64,000 bases of DNA from Sporolactobacillus putidus (GTDB lineage Bacteria; Bacillota; Bacilli; Bacillales; Sporolactobacillaceae), in contig NZ_BMOK01000001.1 in assembly GCF_014647035.1 (NCBI RefSeq), positions 186,001 to 250,000 on the forward strand. The letters run 5' to 3'. Both the position numbers and the translations under genes were made by a program. The notes under the pieces were generated by a model. The model was given only the letters and a program-made list of their open reading frames with translations. It was not told where the DNA came from and made no database searches. Shown here in pieces: positions 1 to 8,986 of this stretch (position 1 is the stretch's first letter; the number at the start of each line of letters is the position of its first letter).

Positions 1-333
1 AATTTTTCCGAAGCCGGTCTTAGCAATGTCACCTTTGAAAACTGTCAGGCGGGGCTGTGCAATTTTGTCGATACAACGCTTAAAACGGTGATCTTCGATC
101 ACACCTCACTCAAAGGCACCACTTTTGCCAATAGCCAGTTCAAGAATCCTGTATTCAATGCATGCGATCTTGACGATGCTTACATCGGTGAATGTCCACT
201 TAAAGGGATTGATATCAGCAGCTGTAGCTATGACCGAATTAACGTTGATCTGAAACATCTTGCCGGCTGCATTGTTTCACCGCAGCAGGCAATTGGATTT
301 GCCCGTCTGCTCGGTTTGGTGATCAAATCGTAA
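1..333 (+). CDS. Pentapeptide-repeat protein, 5'-truncated by window edge
   Basis: The frame is open from base 1 to the TAA at 331-333, so the gene starts outside the window; the GTG at 88 is internal. The translation shows the A(D/N)LxX-like five-residue periodicity of pentapeptide-repeat proteins (for example NVTFENCQAG, DHTSLKGTTF, ANSQFKNPVF, NACDLDDAY). These fold as a right-handed quadrilateral beta-helix. The C-terminal 30 residues (IVSPQQAIGFARLLGLVIKS end) resemble the dimerisation tail of Qnr/YjbI-like proteins. Family membership is clear. The biochemical role (topoisomerase protection or other) cannot be told from this fragment. Confidence 0.8.
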   Translation, partial: NFSEAGLSNVTFENCQAGLCNFVDTTLKTVIFDHTSLKGTTFANSQFKNPVFNACDLDDAYIGECPLKGIDISSCSYDRINVDLKHLAGCIVSPQQAIGFARLLGLVIKS

Positions 334-667
334 GTCTCAGCCCCATCTCTAATAGTTCAGTGCTACTGGGATCTGAGCCGGGATCTATTCCCTAATATCT
401 TATTAGGGGGTGAATGAGGTAATAGATGACTGAGATAAGTTATTTCGACATGTTCAAAATTCCAGCAAAAAAATATTTCTGCACTTTGGTGGGGTGAAAT
501 AAAGGGGGAATATGAGTTAAAGGGATACGCATCTAAATTTATATTATTAACTAACTCAACCTTCGCAATTCAAAAATCGAGGTGATTGCCTGACACTACA
601 AGATTCATGGCTTGTCAATTAGGGTTCTTGACTTAATGGAAAAACACCTTTCTCTTTGGTATAGTGA
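334..667. other. Gene-poor stretch, nothing recognised
   Basis: AT-rich sequence between the pentapeptide gene and a decayed reading frame. I see no convincing ribosome binding site, no hairpin with a T-run and no repeat related to the array downstream. Confidence 0.5.
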
Positions 668-811
668 ATTCTTCTGGATCTTCTCCATGAAGCTCTAGCC
701 GGGACCAAAAATACGATCAAGAAGTGGATCACTTGTCAACTCCAGCAGTGGATGGACAGACTACCTAACTATATCAAGGCTTACCTGCCAGAACTAGGCT
801 GCGAAAGTTGA
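668..811 (+). pseudogene. Decayed C-terminal fragment, possibly of a transposase
   Basis: An in-frame segment of 47 codons ends in TGA at 809-811 and begins right after an in-frame stop at 665-667. It has no start codon or ribosome binding site. Its composition looks protein-like (KNTIKKWITCQLQQW, then YIKAYLPELGC), with tryptophans and lysines as in transposase C-termini. I cannot name a family from sequence alone. It may be the tail of an insertion-sequence gene left by deletion, or chance. Confidence 0.25.
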
Positions 812-1018
812 GATAAATACAAATAAAGTTGTTTACTCAGAGCAGCCCAAACAGCGTTCTTCCGTTTAATTAAGTCGTCATGTAAAAAAAAATAGTTATA
901 TACTCATGTAGTCACCCCATGATTCAATCTAAGATTTCACGATAAAAAAGTCCTTTACTGCTTTATAATTAGAGAAATGGTCTGTTGTGCAGTTGACGGA
1001 CAATGCGCAACAGTTCGA

Positions 1019-1470
1019 TCGAATTTAGAAAGCTGAACCCAATCAGGAGAAAGTCGAGCCAAAACGCGAAAAAGTCGATCCGAAATATTGAAAAGTAGTA
1101 CCGAATCTGGCAAAAGTCAAACCGAAAATAAGAAGTTGAACCGAAACGGGAAGAAGTCGATCCGAAATATTGAAAAGTAGTACCGAATCTGGCAAAAGTC
1201 AAACCGAAAATGAGAAGTTGAACCGAAACGAGAAAAAGTAGAACCGAAATATTGAAAAGTAGTACCGAATCTGGCAAAAGTCAAACCGAAAATGAGAAGT
1301 TGAACCGAAACGGGAAGAAGTCGAACCGAAATATTGAAAAGTAGTACCGAATCTGGCAAAAGTCAAACCGAAAATAAGAAGTTGAACCGAAACGGGAAGA
1401 AGTCGATCCGAAATATTGAAAAGTAGAACCGAATCTGGCAAAAGTCGAACCGAAATTCAAATTGGACCAA
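1019..1470 (+). repeat. Phased array A: about 22 CCGAA words, 82-bp higher-order unit
   Basis: The word CCGAA recurs with start positions 1080, 1101, 1122, 1141, 1162, 1183, 1204, 1223 and so on to 1450. The spacing cycle is 21-21-21-19, giving an 82-bp higher-order period made of four degenerate units of the type AAAGTCGAACCGAA. Degenerate units extend upstream at 20-21 bp pitch to about 1019. Between words the filler differs by position in the cycle but is copied from cycle to cycle, so the 82-bp unit was amplified after the 20-bp units diverged. The minus strand reads open through the array in several frames; I do not regard that as coding. Confidence 0.9.
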
Positions 1471-1751
1471 GCTGAGTCAACATGACAAAAAAGTTCAGCC
1501 ATTATATATTGTCAGATCTTTACTTCACTCCTATCGATTTTATGAACAGTTCGTGTTTTACTGTGCAACATCAAAATGAAACAACTTTATTGTAATTTTT
1601 AAACGACTTTATTTGTAATTAAACATCTTTATTGTCATTCAACAATAACGTTTGGGCTGACTCTAGATCCCACCTATAAACGTGTGTTAATTCATTTTTG
1701 CACCCGATTTGCACCTTGATGATTTTTAGAAGGAGAAAACATGATTTAACA

Positions 1752-1780
1752 AAAGAAAAAAAGCCTTTAAACCAAGGCTT
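1752..1780 (-). terminator. Intrinsic terminator of tRNA-Arg
   Basis: On the minus strand AAGCCTT-GGTTTA-AAGGCTT is followed by TTTTTTC, a few bases past the tRNA 3' end. Confidence 0.85.
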
Positions 1781-1788
1781 TTCGTTAT

Positions 1789-1861
<73 letters not shown>

Positions 1862-1915
1862 AAAATAAAATTGGTTGATAAGCATTCTTCGACGAATCAT
1901 TCGACGACCTTTACT

Positions 1916-1944
1916 ATTTTAGAGGGTAAAATCATATCTGTCAA
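1916..1944 (-). promoter_or_regulatory. Sigma-A promoter of tRNA-Arg
   Basis: On the minus strand TTGACA (1944-1939), a 17-bp spacer, then TAAAAT (1921-1916), about 50 bp before the tRNA. Confidence 0.8.
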
Positions 1945-2269
1945 TGTCTGTCGGATTTTTTCATCTAAGATCATGGTGAGAAAATCGGGAGGGTAAATGC
2001 CCATTTTGACGATGTGCTTCCGCATGGCAATAGGAAACAGACTGCTTTCCTCGCGTGGAAATCGGCTGGCTCAAATGTTCAAAAAAAAGGTACGTCTGTC
2101 CCTGAACAGGGACGTTGTCAGGCCGTTTTCATATTCTGTAATAAACAGGCTTTTTCTCTCATTCATCTATACCTTTCTTTCAGATCGTGTTTACGTACAA
2201 TGAATTATCAGGTTAACAATCAGGTTGCCTGATAACGCCGTGTGAGTGCCCTCCTCCGCATCACTCCTT
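1945..2269. other. Intergenic region with an isolated hairpin
   Basis: No supported gene. An inverted repeat TTATCAGG ... CCTGATAA spans 2205-2235, and a short palindrome GTCCCTG-AA-CAGGGAC lies near 2099-2114. Neither has a T-run and their function is unknown. Confidence 0.4.
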
Positions 2270-2297
2270 GGGACACCTTGTTTAAGGTGTCCCTTTT
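2270..2297. terminator. Hairpin downstream of ysnB
   Basis: A perfect 10-bp stem GGGACACCTT-GTTT-AAGGTGTCCC abuts the ysnB stop codon. It has a short T-run (TTTTAGTTT) only in the plus direction. For the minus-strand operon it would act as a stem-loop end without a canonical U-tract. Confidence 0.55.
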
Positions 2298-2835
2298 AGT
2301 TTGAGCTGCTGTCTTCGTCTTTCCAAGGATATACTTTAGAGAAACCGGCAACCGGTTCGTCCGCGATGGTGTAGTAGGTGACTCCGATGGTCTTTTGATC
2401 GGGGCTGAGTTCGAGAATGGCATATGTACCTTCCTCATAGTTTTTGGGCAGGCGCAGACTGCCGGGATTGATGAAAATCATCCCGCCCTCCTTGAACGTT
2501 CCCGCAAAGTGGGTATGTCCGAAGCAGACCACATCCGCTTTTTCCTCCAGCCCTCTGTAGTACAATTTTGCCGGGGAATTCCGGACGCCGAGCAGGTGGC
2601 CGTGAGCCACCATAAATTTCAGCGGCCCGATTGTCCGAACTACTTCTTCTGGAAAGGTGCCCGGGCGATCGCAGTTTCCTTCCACCGCGATGTAGCCCTC
2701 CATTTCCCGGCTGCCCGGCGCAAGCTCCGAATCGCCGCAGTGGATGAAGGCTTCAACCTGTCCTTCGTAACGTTTTTTCAGTTCCACCACTTCCTGTGTC
2801 CACCCGTGCGTGTCACTGACGATTAGCCATTTCAT
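2296..2835 (-). CDS. ysnB: Metallophosphoesterase, YsnB/YfcE family
   Basis: 179 residues. It has the calcineurin-like metal-binding motifs in order: SDTHG near residue 7, GDSEL near 36, GNCD near 53, HGH near 78 and FGHTH near 105. These ligate a di-metal centre for phosphodiester hydrolysis. The family is a cytosolic phosphodiesterase of uncertain natural substrate. The start overlaps the ysnA stop by 4 bp (ATGA), so the two are translationally coupled. The rph-ysnA-ysnB order matches B. subtilis. Confidence 0.93.
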   Translation of the reverse strand: MKWLIVSDTHGWTQEVVELKKRYEGQVEAFIHCGDSELAPGSREMEGYIAVEGNCDRPGTFPEEVVRTIGPLKFMVAHGHLLGVRNSPAKLYYRGLEEKADVVCFGHTHFAGTFKEGGMIFINPGSLRLPKNYEEGTYAILELSPDQKTIGVTYYTIADEPVAGFSKVYPWKDEDSSSN

Positions 2836-3437
2836 TGGCCGGCTCCCGTCCAGCTGCTCCAGTTTTCACGCAGCCTCCGCAGCGCCTGTGCGCGATGGCT
2901 GATTTTATTCTTCTCCGCATCGCCCATTTCCGCAAAAGTCAGCTGTCTTTCCGGAATCAGGAAGACCGGGTCGTAGCCGAATCCGCCTTTTCCCCTTCGG
3001 CTGTTTGTTATCAGGCCTTCGCACCGGCCCTCGGCAAAATGGGTCGGCTGTCCGGGAACGCTGAGTGCCAGGACACAGACAAAGTGAGCGGTCCGTTCCC
3101 CCGACGGCACGCCCTTCAGCTTGCTCAGTAGTTTATCAATGTTATGTTCGCTGTTTTTGTCCAGCCCGGCATAGCGTGCGGAAAAGACACCAGGCTCTCC
3201 GTTCAGCGCGTCAACAGCAAGTCCCGAGTCGTCGGCGATCGTGATCATATTCATTTTTTGGGAAAGCGTTTCTGCTTTCAGTGCGGCGTTTTCTTGGAAG
3301 GTGGAGCCTGTCTCCGCTACGTCGGCGGTGATGCCGAGGTCCTTCAGCGAGCAGATCTCAGCATGGGAGTCCTCAAGTATTGCTTTGATTTCTTTTATCT
3401 TTCCTGGATTATTTGACGCTACCAGTACCCGGGTCAC
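2832..3437 (-). CDS. ysnA: XTP/dITP diphosphatase (RdgB/HAM1 family)
   Basis: 201 residues, normal for the family. It hydrolyses XTP, dITP and ITP to the monophosphates, keeping deaminated purines out of DNA and RNA. Visible landmarks are the N-terminal [12 protein letters not shown] that binds the triphosphate, [14 protein letters not shown], the metal/base residues in [22 protein letters not shown], and [11 protein letters not shown]. It is coupled to rph upstream and ysnB downstream by 4-bp overlaps. Confidence 0.96.
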   Translation of the reverse strand: MTRVLVASNNPGKIKEIKAILEDSHAEICSLKDLGITADVAETGSTFQENAALKAETLSQKMNMITIADDSGLAVDALNGEPGVFSARYAGLDKNSEHNIDKLLSKLKGVPSGERTAHFVCVLALSVPGQPTHFAEGRCEGLITNSRRGKGGFGYDPVFLIPERQLTFAEMGDAEKNKISHRAQALRRLRENWSSWTGAGQ

Positions 3438-4189
3438 TTTTCCGTCCCCACCTTTTGTTCAGTCAGTATGTTGCCGATGACCGATTTCTCGGCATCGATC
3501 AGTTGATTGATCCCTTTTTTCGCCAGGTCGATCAGGTCGGACAGCTGCTGCTCGCTGAATGTCGCTTCCTCACCGGTGCCCTGTATCTCAACAAATTCGC
3601 CTTTTCCATTCATAACAATATTCATATCGACGTCCGTTGTGGAGTCCTCTTTATAGCAGAGATCGAGAATCGGACCGTATGACGGATGAATGCCTACAGA
3701 TGTGGCTGCCAGATAGGACCTGACCGGGATTCTGGCGATCTGCTTTTTATCCAGAGCCTTTTTAAGCGCGAGGACCATCGCGACAAACGCACCGGTTATT
3801 GAAGCTGTACGTGTTCCTCCGTCCGCCTGGATGACGTCGCAGTCTACCCAGAGCGTCCGCTCCCCGATTTCGTCAAGGGCAACGACCGAGCGAAGAGCCC
3901 TGCCGATCAGACGCTGTATTTCCATGGTTCGCCCGCCCAGTTTTCCTCTCGACGATTCGCGTATGGTCCTCTCCGGAGTCGCTCTCGGGAGCATCGCATA
4001 CTCCGCCGTTATCCAGCCTTTTTTCTGTCCGCGCATGAACGGCGGAACTTTATCTTCGATGGTGACGTTGCAAATTACTTTCGTCCGGCCGACCGTTATC
4101 AGCACAGAACCTTCCGGATGGATGATAAAATCCGGCACTATTTGAATCTGGCGAAGTTCGTCATTCGCTCTTCCATCTGGTCTCATCAT
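3434..4189 (-). CDS. rph: Ribonuclease PH
   Basis: The phosphorolytic 3'-to-5' exoribonuclease that trims tRNA 3' ends; it forms a hexameric ring. Landmarks are [47 protein letters not shown] (phosphate-binding arginines), IDCDV-type [18 protein letters not shown] and [25 protein letters not shown]. The frame is open to 4225, but GGAGG lies 8 nt before the ATG at 4189, and the next codon is also ATG (4186), starting MRPDGR as in homologues. I therefore start at 4189, giving 251 residues. Confidence 0.95.
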   Translation of the reverse strand: MMRPDGRANDELRQIQIVPDFIIHPEGSVLITVGRTKVICNVTIEDKVPPFMRGQKKGWITAEYAMLPRATPERTIRESSRGKLGGRTMEIQRLIGRALRSVVALDEIGERTLWVDCDVIQADGGTRTASITGAFVAMVLALKKALDKKQIARIPVRSYLAATSVGIHPSYGPILDLCYKEDSTTDVDMNIVMNGKGEFVEIQGTGEEATFSEQQLSDLIDLAKKGINQLIDAEKSVIGNILTEQKVGTEK

Positions 4190-4286
4190 ATCAGCTGCCT
4201 CCGCATACCTCTCATTTTTAAGCATGATGTCTGAAAAGGGACAGCACGCTGCCCCTTTCTTACTATACCATATTTTTCTTAAAGAA

Positions 4287-5306
4287 TTACAACCCCGCGG
4301 GACTCACCATGGAACGGGACACGGGGCCCGCAATCGTCTTTCCGGATTCCAGCATCACCTTATCCGAGCTGCCGACTTTAATCGACACCAGCCGGATTCC
4401 CTTTTCACCCGTCAGTGTCAGGACGAGACAGCGAAATGCGTCGTCGCTGATTGTTTTTGATTCCTTGTTCGCATAGAGCGCATCGTTGAAGTGAAGATAC
4501 ACCACACCGTTTTTTACCACCGGTTTTTCAACCAGTTCGGTTTCCGGACTGAATGTCGAGATGAACGCGCTTCCCGCAGGTTCATGTATCAGCGTGTTGA
4601 CCAGACCGTACAGATCGTCCGATCCGGCCTGCGTCATCCGGACAGTCACAGGAACATCATAGGATTTTCCCTTATTGGAAGACAGATAGTATACAGTTGC
4701 CGGCACGCTGTCCGCTACATCCGCCACTCCGCCGAATGTTTCATTGATCCCATCCGAACGGGTCAGCCCCTGCCCGACCGGTTTTTTGCTGCCTGGCCAC
4801 TCGTTCAGAATCCTGCCATTGACACGGATCGTCACCTTTTTTACAGTGTCGAACTGAGTCAGCGTCCAGACGACCGACTGGACAATTTTGTCCTGATCAC
4901 CGGCCGGAGCATCAAGCAGTTCTCTTGAGAAATCGGCCGTCAGCAGCCCCTGCTGATCAAGAGAAACACTTTTGACTATCGTTCCCGCCGGCAAAATGGC
5001 CTGAAAACCGTTGGGCAGAAGATCCGTCACCGGCCCGTCCTGAGCGAGATAATCCAGCACTTGTTTGGCCGGCGCGTTTGATGCCGGCAGCGCAATGGTT
5101 TGCGGTGCGAGAAACCCGTTCGCATCAGAAAGATAAAGCTCTCTCTGAACGGATTTCAGGTTATTGGCCGTTCTGTTCAATTCCGATGGGCTTTTTACAT
5201 ACTGCACGCTGGATGGCTGGCGGTCGGCCGTTCCGCATCCCGCAAGCAAGGCCATGAACGCCAGCATGACCGCGGCCGTCATGACAGATGATCGTCGATA
5301 CAACAT
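4287..5306 (-). CDS. gerM: Spore germination lipoprotein GerM
   Basis: 339 residues from the ATG at 5306, which follows GGGGGAGGG with 6-nt spacing; an upstream in-frame extension lacks a ribosome binding site. The signal peptide (residues 2-22) ends in the lipobox LLAGC, so the protein is a lipoprotein. Two copies of the GerMN domain follow, roughly residues 80-190 and 220-330, with recurring TADFSREL / VYLHFNDAL and KKVTIRVNG / IRLVSIKVG patterns. In B. subtilis GerM is made in sporulation and acts with the SpoIIQ-SpoIIIAH channel. Adjacency to rph is conserved. racE and ysmB, which lie between gerM and gerE in B. subtilis, are absent here. Confidence 0.93.
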   Translation of the reverse strand: MLYRRSSVMTAAVMLAFMALLAGCGTADRQPSSVQYVKSPSELNRTANNLKSVQRELYLSDANGFLAPQTIALPASNAPAKQVLDYLAQDGPVTDLLPNGFQAILPAGTIVKSVSLDQQGLLTADFSRELLDAPAGDQDKIVQSVVWTLTQFDTVKKVTIRVNGRILNEWPGSKKPVGQGLTRSDGINETFGGVADVADSVPATVYYLSSNKGKSYDVPVTVRMTQAGSDDLYGLVNTLIHEPAGSAFISTFSPETELVEKPVVKNGVVYLHFNDALYANKESKTISDDAFRCLVLTLTGEKGIRLVSIKVGSSDKVMLESGKTIAGPVSRSMVSPAGL

Positions 5307-5566
5307 AGCATACCCTCCCCCATGGGTTGTACTACCATGTATATGGACATCCCTCTCAAGTAGACCGCCGATCGGTAAAAATACGTTGTTATTCCGGGAG
5401 GCGAACGGTACGCACAAATGGGAGGAAGCCAGACGTCTGTTTGCCGATCGTTTCCATCATAACGGCTGATCCCGTCGTGTAAAACTGCTGCTCTGGCAGT
5501 GCGGAATACTCCCCCGATATTCTTATGGTCATTAAGGCCGGATTTGACAACGATGTACGAGTCATT

Positions 5567-6496
5567 CTAAGAAGCTGCAACGACAGTGGGTTCCAAGACA
5601 GTCAGCGTATTATCAACCGTGTTCAAATTAACTGTGGCGCCAATAGGCATCGCGGCTTTGTAGTAGCCATGAGCCGAAGTGATATTCGTCATGAGCGGTT
5701 TTCCGAGCGGAACGAGGATAGTGTTGATCACATCCTCGTAGGATGTTTGATATGCGGTGGGACAGCGGGTGCATTCCCCTATAAGGATTCCGGAGCAATC
5801 ATTGAATTTTCCCGCCATTTTTAAGTGATTAAAATAGCGATACACCGTGTTAGCCGGGGCATGCGTCTCTTCAAGAAATAGAATTTTATTGGTTGTGTCA
5901 ATTTCAAATCGCGTCCCTAATGTTCCGATAAAGGATGTCAGATTTCCGCCGACAAGGGGGCCCGTAACGTTGCCCGGAACCCTGCTCACCAGTGGAATCC
6001 CGGGCGGATTTTCGATAGGCCGCGGGGCTGTGGTTGTAGAAGTCGCCGTAAAAAACTGATCAAAATTATAGCTTGGGGTATTCGGTGAAAAATCGAAAAG
6101 CAATAAACTATTGAAAGCTATGAGATTTGCAAACTGGTACAGGCAATTCAGCAAAATAGTGATATCGCTGTACCCGCTGACAATTTTCGGATGACTTCGA
6201 ATAAAATCAAAATCCAGATAGGAAAGAATTCCTGCTACACCCACGCCGCCTCTGGAAGAAATAATCATTTTTACATCGTCGTTATAAAACAAGTCCATAA
6301 GATCAGATGCGCGTTCCTGGTCCGTCCCGGCTAAAAAACCAGTTTCGTCATAGACATGCCGTCCGACGACCACCTGAAATCCCATATTCTGAAGGCCTTG
6401 AATGCCCTGATTGATGATGTTCGGATATAACGGACTCCCCAGCGTTGCAATGCCGACCGTATCTCCCGGCCGAAGTATCGGCGGTTTGGTAGCCAC
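5567..6496 (-). CDS. S66 family peptidase (LD-carboxypeptidase / MccF-like)
   Basis: 309 residues, GTG start after GGGAGGGAG. S66 serine peptidases cleave LD-tetrapeptides of murein (LdcA, YkfA) or self-toxic aminoacyl nucleotides (MccF). The nucleophile motif GYSDIT (Ser near residue 110), the GGNLTSFIGT segment (near 183-192), the catalytic Glu in FLEETHAP (near 209) and His in SAHGYYK (near 276) complete the Ser-Glu-His triad. No signal peptide is seen, so it acts in the cytosol. It sits in a variable patch between gerM and an amylase remnant. Which substrate class applies cannot be decided here. Confidence 0.88.
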   Translation of the reverse strand: MATKPPILRPGDTVGIATLGSPLYPNIINQGIQGLQNMGFQVVVGRHVYDETGFLAGTDQERASDLMDLFYNDDVKMIISSRGGVGVAGILSYLDFDFIRSHPKIVSGYSDITILLNCLYQFANLIAFNSLLLFDFSPNTPSYNFDQFFTATSTTTAPRPIENPPGIPLVSRVPGNVTGPLVGGNLTSFIGTLGTRFEIDTTNKILFLEETHAPANTVYRYFNHLKMAGKFNDCSGILIGECTRCPTAYQTSYEDVINTILVPLGKPLMTNITSAHGYYKAAMPIGATVNLNTVDNTLTVLEPTVVAAS

Positions 6497-6643
6497 TAAA
6501 CTCCCTCCCTAAGGCAGCTGCTAACATACTGTATTCAAAGGAAGCCTATAGGTGTAAGTGATCCGATACTTTTTGGCATAAGGTATCCTCTGGTTAATCC
6601 GCCAAAGTTGCGGGAACTTTCGAATTTCATCACAATCGCTTAA

Positions 6644-7033
6644 CCTCATTTTCATCATGAGAAGCGCCTCAATACAATGTGGGTCCAGACGCTGTTTCCG
6701 TTCAGTCGGAAGGACAGCGATCCGAATTCGCTGCTCAACCGTTACCGCGACTGGATTCATGTGCGTGAATCCAGTCCTGCTCTGGTTAAGGGAGATATTC
6801 AAGACTTTCAGACCGGTGACAGCCGGATCCTGGGGTACACGCGAAACTTTAAAAATGACTCTGTTCTTGTCCTGAATAACCTCTCAGGCGAAACGGTCAC
6901 GGTCAACGTGGATAAACAGGATTTTAAATCGGATGCCGCTTTATTCTCGGCTTTTGCCACAAACACCATCAATAAAGGCCATCAAAAGATGGAAATCACC
7001 ATGCCGGCTTATTCTTCCATCTTCCTGAAATAA
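6644..7033 (+). pseudogene. C-terminal remnant of a GH13 alpha-amylase/glucosidase
   Basis: From 6644 the frame reads PHFHHEKRLNT and then, from 6677, a 118-residue segment with SLLNRYRDWIHVRESSPALV and later SVLVLNNLSGETVTVNV. These are the end of the catalytic barrel and the all-beta C-domain of family 13 glycosidases such as alpha-amylase and oligo-1,6-glucosidase. The catalytic barrel (about 400 residues) is missing; an in-frame stop lies at 6641-6643 and no ribosome binding site precedes the first ATG. A good terminator follows at 7064-7102, so the 3' end of the original unit survives. Confidence 0.85.
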
Positions 7034-7063
7034 GAATAAAAACGGCGAATAGCTCAGAATTAA

Positions 7064-7102
7064 AAAAACAGGATGCAGTGATCTCAGCCGATCCTGTTTT
7101 TA
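7064..7102 (+). terminator. Intrinsic terminator after the amylase remnant
   Basis: AAAAACAGGAT, a 14-nt loop region, then ATCCTGTTTTTAT on the plus strand. Confidence 0.85.
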
Positions 7103-7280
7103 TATGGCAGCCTATTCTGTCCGGACTTGAGTCATTTAACCTTACAAGCTGACACCTATACGCAGTTCGCGGACGACGTCTCGGTGTTCAGCTTAACAAA
7201 ACATGCCTATTGCCTATTCCGCTAATCCCCAGATTCGCATAGATTAGAAAAGTATTCAAAATTAGGGGAGGCGCGGAAAT

Positions 7281-7571
7281 ATGAATTTTGATGCCCAGCC
7301 ATTTTATGCTCCGCATTATGAAGATTATAGAAATATGGACCCAGATTTGTACCAGCGGCCCGCCAGCCAGGAGCAGCATGTGCTTCATTTGATCAGCCCT
7401 GTTGTCAGCCATGGTTTGCGTGAAGCTCAGCATCTTGGTTATGAACACGCCTTAAGAGAAGCTGTCGCTATTGGTTATTTAATGGGAAGAGGACACGATT
7501 ACCATACTGCCTGGAAAACGGTTGAATCCTGGTGGCATGCGCCTGGAACACACCTACCGACTCCATATTGA
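7281..7571 (+). CDS. Small hypothetical protein (96 aa)
   Basis: The start is supported by GGGGAGG 9-10 nt before the ATG, and a terminator follows the stop, so this is a compact single-gene unit on the plus strand among minus-strand genes. The product is rich in His, Tyr and Ala (MNFDAQPFYAPHYEDY, then a helical middle HGLREAQHLGYEHALREAVAIGYLMGRGHDY). It has no signal peptide or membrane segment. I do not recognise a family. The Tyr/His-rich N-terminus is reminiscent of spore-coat proteins, but that is only an impression. Confidence 0.75.
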   Translation: MNFDAQPFYAPHYEDYRNMDPDLYQRPASQEQHVLHLISPVVSHGLREAQHLGYEHALREAVAIGYLMGRGHDYHTAWKTVESWWHAPGTHLPTPY

Positions 7572-7582
7572 TATTAATCAGG

Positions 7583-7614
7583 AAATGGGATCCGATCGGA
7601 CCCCATTTTTTCTT
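7583..7614 (+). terminator. Intrinsic terminator of the 96-aa gene
   Basis: AAATGGG-A-TCCG-AT-CGGA-C-CCCATTT followed by TTTCTTTT on the plus strand. Confidence 0.85.
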
Positions 7615-8018
7615 TTCCAGCTGCTTAATCCCTTCCTAATTAGGCTTTTTTACTCATACCCACGGAACGAATCATAATATTTTTAAACGACAACCCCCCT
7701 AAAGTATTTAAAAACACCGTGAAAATCTAATCATACTTACCGGACACCTCCTTTTTCTTTGACCGCTTCGGAAGGAATCAGTGCCTTCATGGCTTTTGTA
7801 CAAGAAAGAGGATACCCCTCACAAAATTCAACATTGTGAAAGGTATCCTCAAATAAGCCAATAGGACATCAATCTGTTTTATAGAGACTTTTTCAGTATT
7901 TCAGTCTCCAAAATATCCTTAATAACCTCGATTAATCATTTCATTTTACTCACCATGTCCATCATTTTTTCTACTACTTATCTATAATTTATGCGAATAA
8001 AATCGTAACTCTTTTTAT
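7615..8018. other. Intergenic region with a gene tail and a large palindrome
   Basis: No intact gene. On the minus strand 7790-7737 reads MKALIPSEAVKEKGGVR then TAA, which looks like the end of a lost protein. Next to it, 7808-7850 is a strong palindrome, GAGGATACC-C-CTCACAA ... TTGTGA-AA-GGTATCCTC, followed by TTTCTTG in the minus direction. The rest is AT-rich and unremarkable. Confidence 0.45.
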
Positions 8019-8020
8019 CT

Positions 8021-8057
8021 AAAAAATCCGCTCCCGATTTTTGACCAGGAACGGATT
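8021..8057 (-). terminator. Intrinsic terminator of metNIQ
   Basis: On the minus strand AATCCGTTCC pairs over 10 bp with GGAGCGGATT, followed by TTTT, 40 bp past the metQ stop. Confidence 0.88.
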
Positions 8058-8099
8058 CTCTTGCATTCTTATGAAACTAAAAATCGCTGTAATGATTAA

Positions 8100-8924
8100 T
8101 CAATCGGAAACCGGCAGGACAGCTCCTTTATACTTTGTGTTGATAAAATCCTGAATCGCTTTCGAGTGAAGCACCTTCACAAGTTCTTTTACAGCCTTCT
8201 TGTTTTCATCGCCCTTTCGAACGGCAATGATGTTGGCATAAGGCGATTGAGAACCTTCGAGAATCAGCGCATCCTTTTTCGGATTCAGGTTCGCCTGCAG
8301 TGCATAGTTCGTATTGATTGCAAACAAATCAGCCGCGTTATTCTCATAAGCCTTAGGCAACAGCGCGGGATCGATCGGCTGCAGGAATTTCAAATGCTTG
8401 ATATTATCGATATCATTTAATGTCGCCGTAATCTTATCTACACCAGGTTTTATTTTAACGAGTCCCTTTGACTCCAATAATAGCAGGATTCGGCCTTGTT
8501 CTGCCTTATTATTGCTGATCTGAACGGTTGCGCCGTCCTTTATGTCGCTGACCTTCTTATACTTCTTAGAATAAATGCCGAAGGGTTCAATGTGTATTTT
8601 CCCCGCACTTACAAGATCCGTGTGATTTTGTTTATTATATAAGTTCAAAAAAGGAATATGCTGGAAGTAGTTCGCATCAATCTGCTTCGAAGCCAGTGCC
8701 TTGTTCGGAAGGACATAATCCTGGAAAACCTTGATGTCCAGATTGATCCCTTCTTTCTTAAGAATAGGCGCCGCTTTTCTCAGAATTTCAGCGTGCGGAA
8801 CAGGCGAAGCACCGACAACCAGAGTCGTCTGGGTGCCTGACGCATTCCCGCTGCTCTTTCCGCAAGCGGTCATCACAAAAATAACGGATAAAATGAGTGA
8901 CAAGATAAGTATTTTTTTCTTCAT
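8100..8924 (-). CDS. metQ: Methionine-binding lipoprotein MetQ
   Basis: 274 residues, ATG preceded by AGGGGGAA. The signal peptide ends in the lipobox VMTAC, so the mature protein is tethered to the outer membrane face as the substrate-binding part of the D/L-methionine ABC importer. The NlpA family signature is visible: LVVGASPVPHAEIL near residue 35, FQDYVLPNKAL, DANYFQHIPFL, then NNKAEQGRILLLLESKGLVKI. It is the last gene of metN-metI-metQ, controlled by the SAM riboswitch upstream of metN. Confidence 0.96.
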   Translation of the reverse strand: MKKKILILSLILSVIFVMTACGKSSGNASGTQTTLVVGASPVPHAEILRKAAPILKKEGINLDIKVFQDYVLPNKALASKQIDANYFQHIPFLNLYNKQNHTDLVSAGKIHIEPFGIYSKKYKKVSDIKDGATVQISNNKAEQGRILLLLESKGLVKIKPGVDKITATLNDIDNIKHLKFLQPIDPALLPKAYENNAADLFAINTNYALQANLNPKKDALILEGSQSPYANIIAVRKGDENKKAVKELVKVLHSKAIQDFINTKYKGAVLPVSD

Positions 8925-8986
8925 TGTCTGTTCCCCCTAATAAGTATGCTGATCTGAATCGGAATCCATCTATAAATATACTCTAT

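Noticed and set aside
969-1502. Several overlapping minus-strand frames with FGLTFARFGTTFQYFGSTSSRFG repeats
   Set aside because: By-products of the 82-bp repeat; the same sequence is read in shifted frames and none has a ribosome binding site.
2395-2826. 143-codon plus-strand frame opposite ysnB
   Set aside because: Antisense shadow of a well-recognised gene. The same applies to the many long plus-strand frames opposite pheT, uvrC, levR, polA and sdhA.
4189-4225. N-terminal extension of RNase PH to the ATG at 4225
   Set aside because: No ribosome binding site there; GGAGG precedes the MMRPDGR start and homologues begin at that point.
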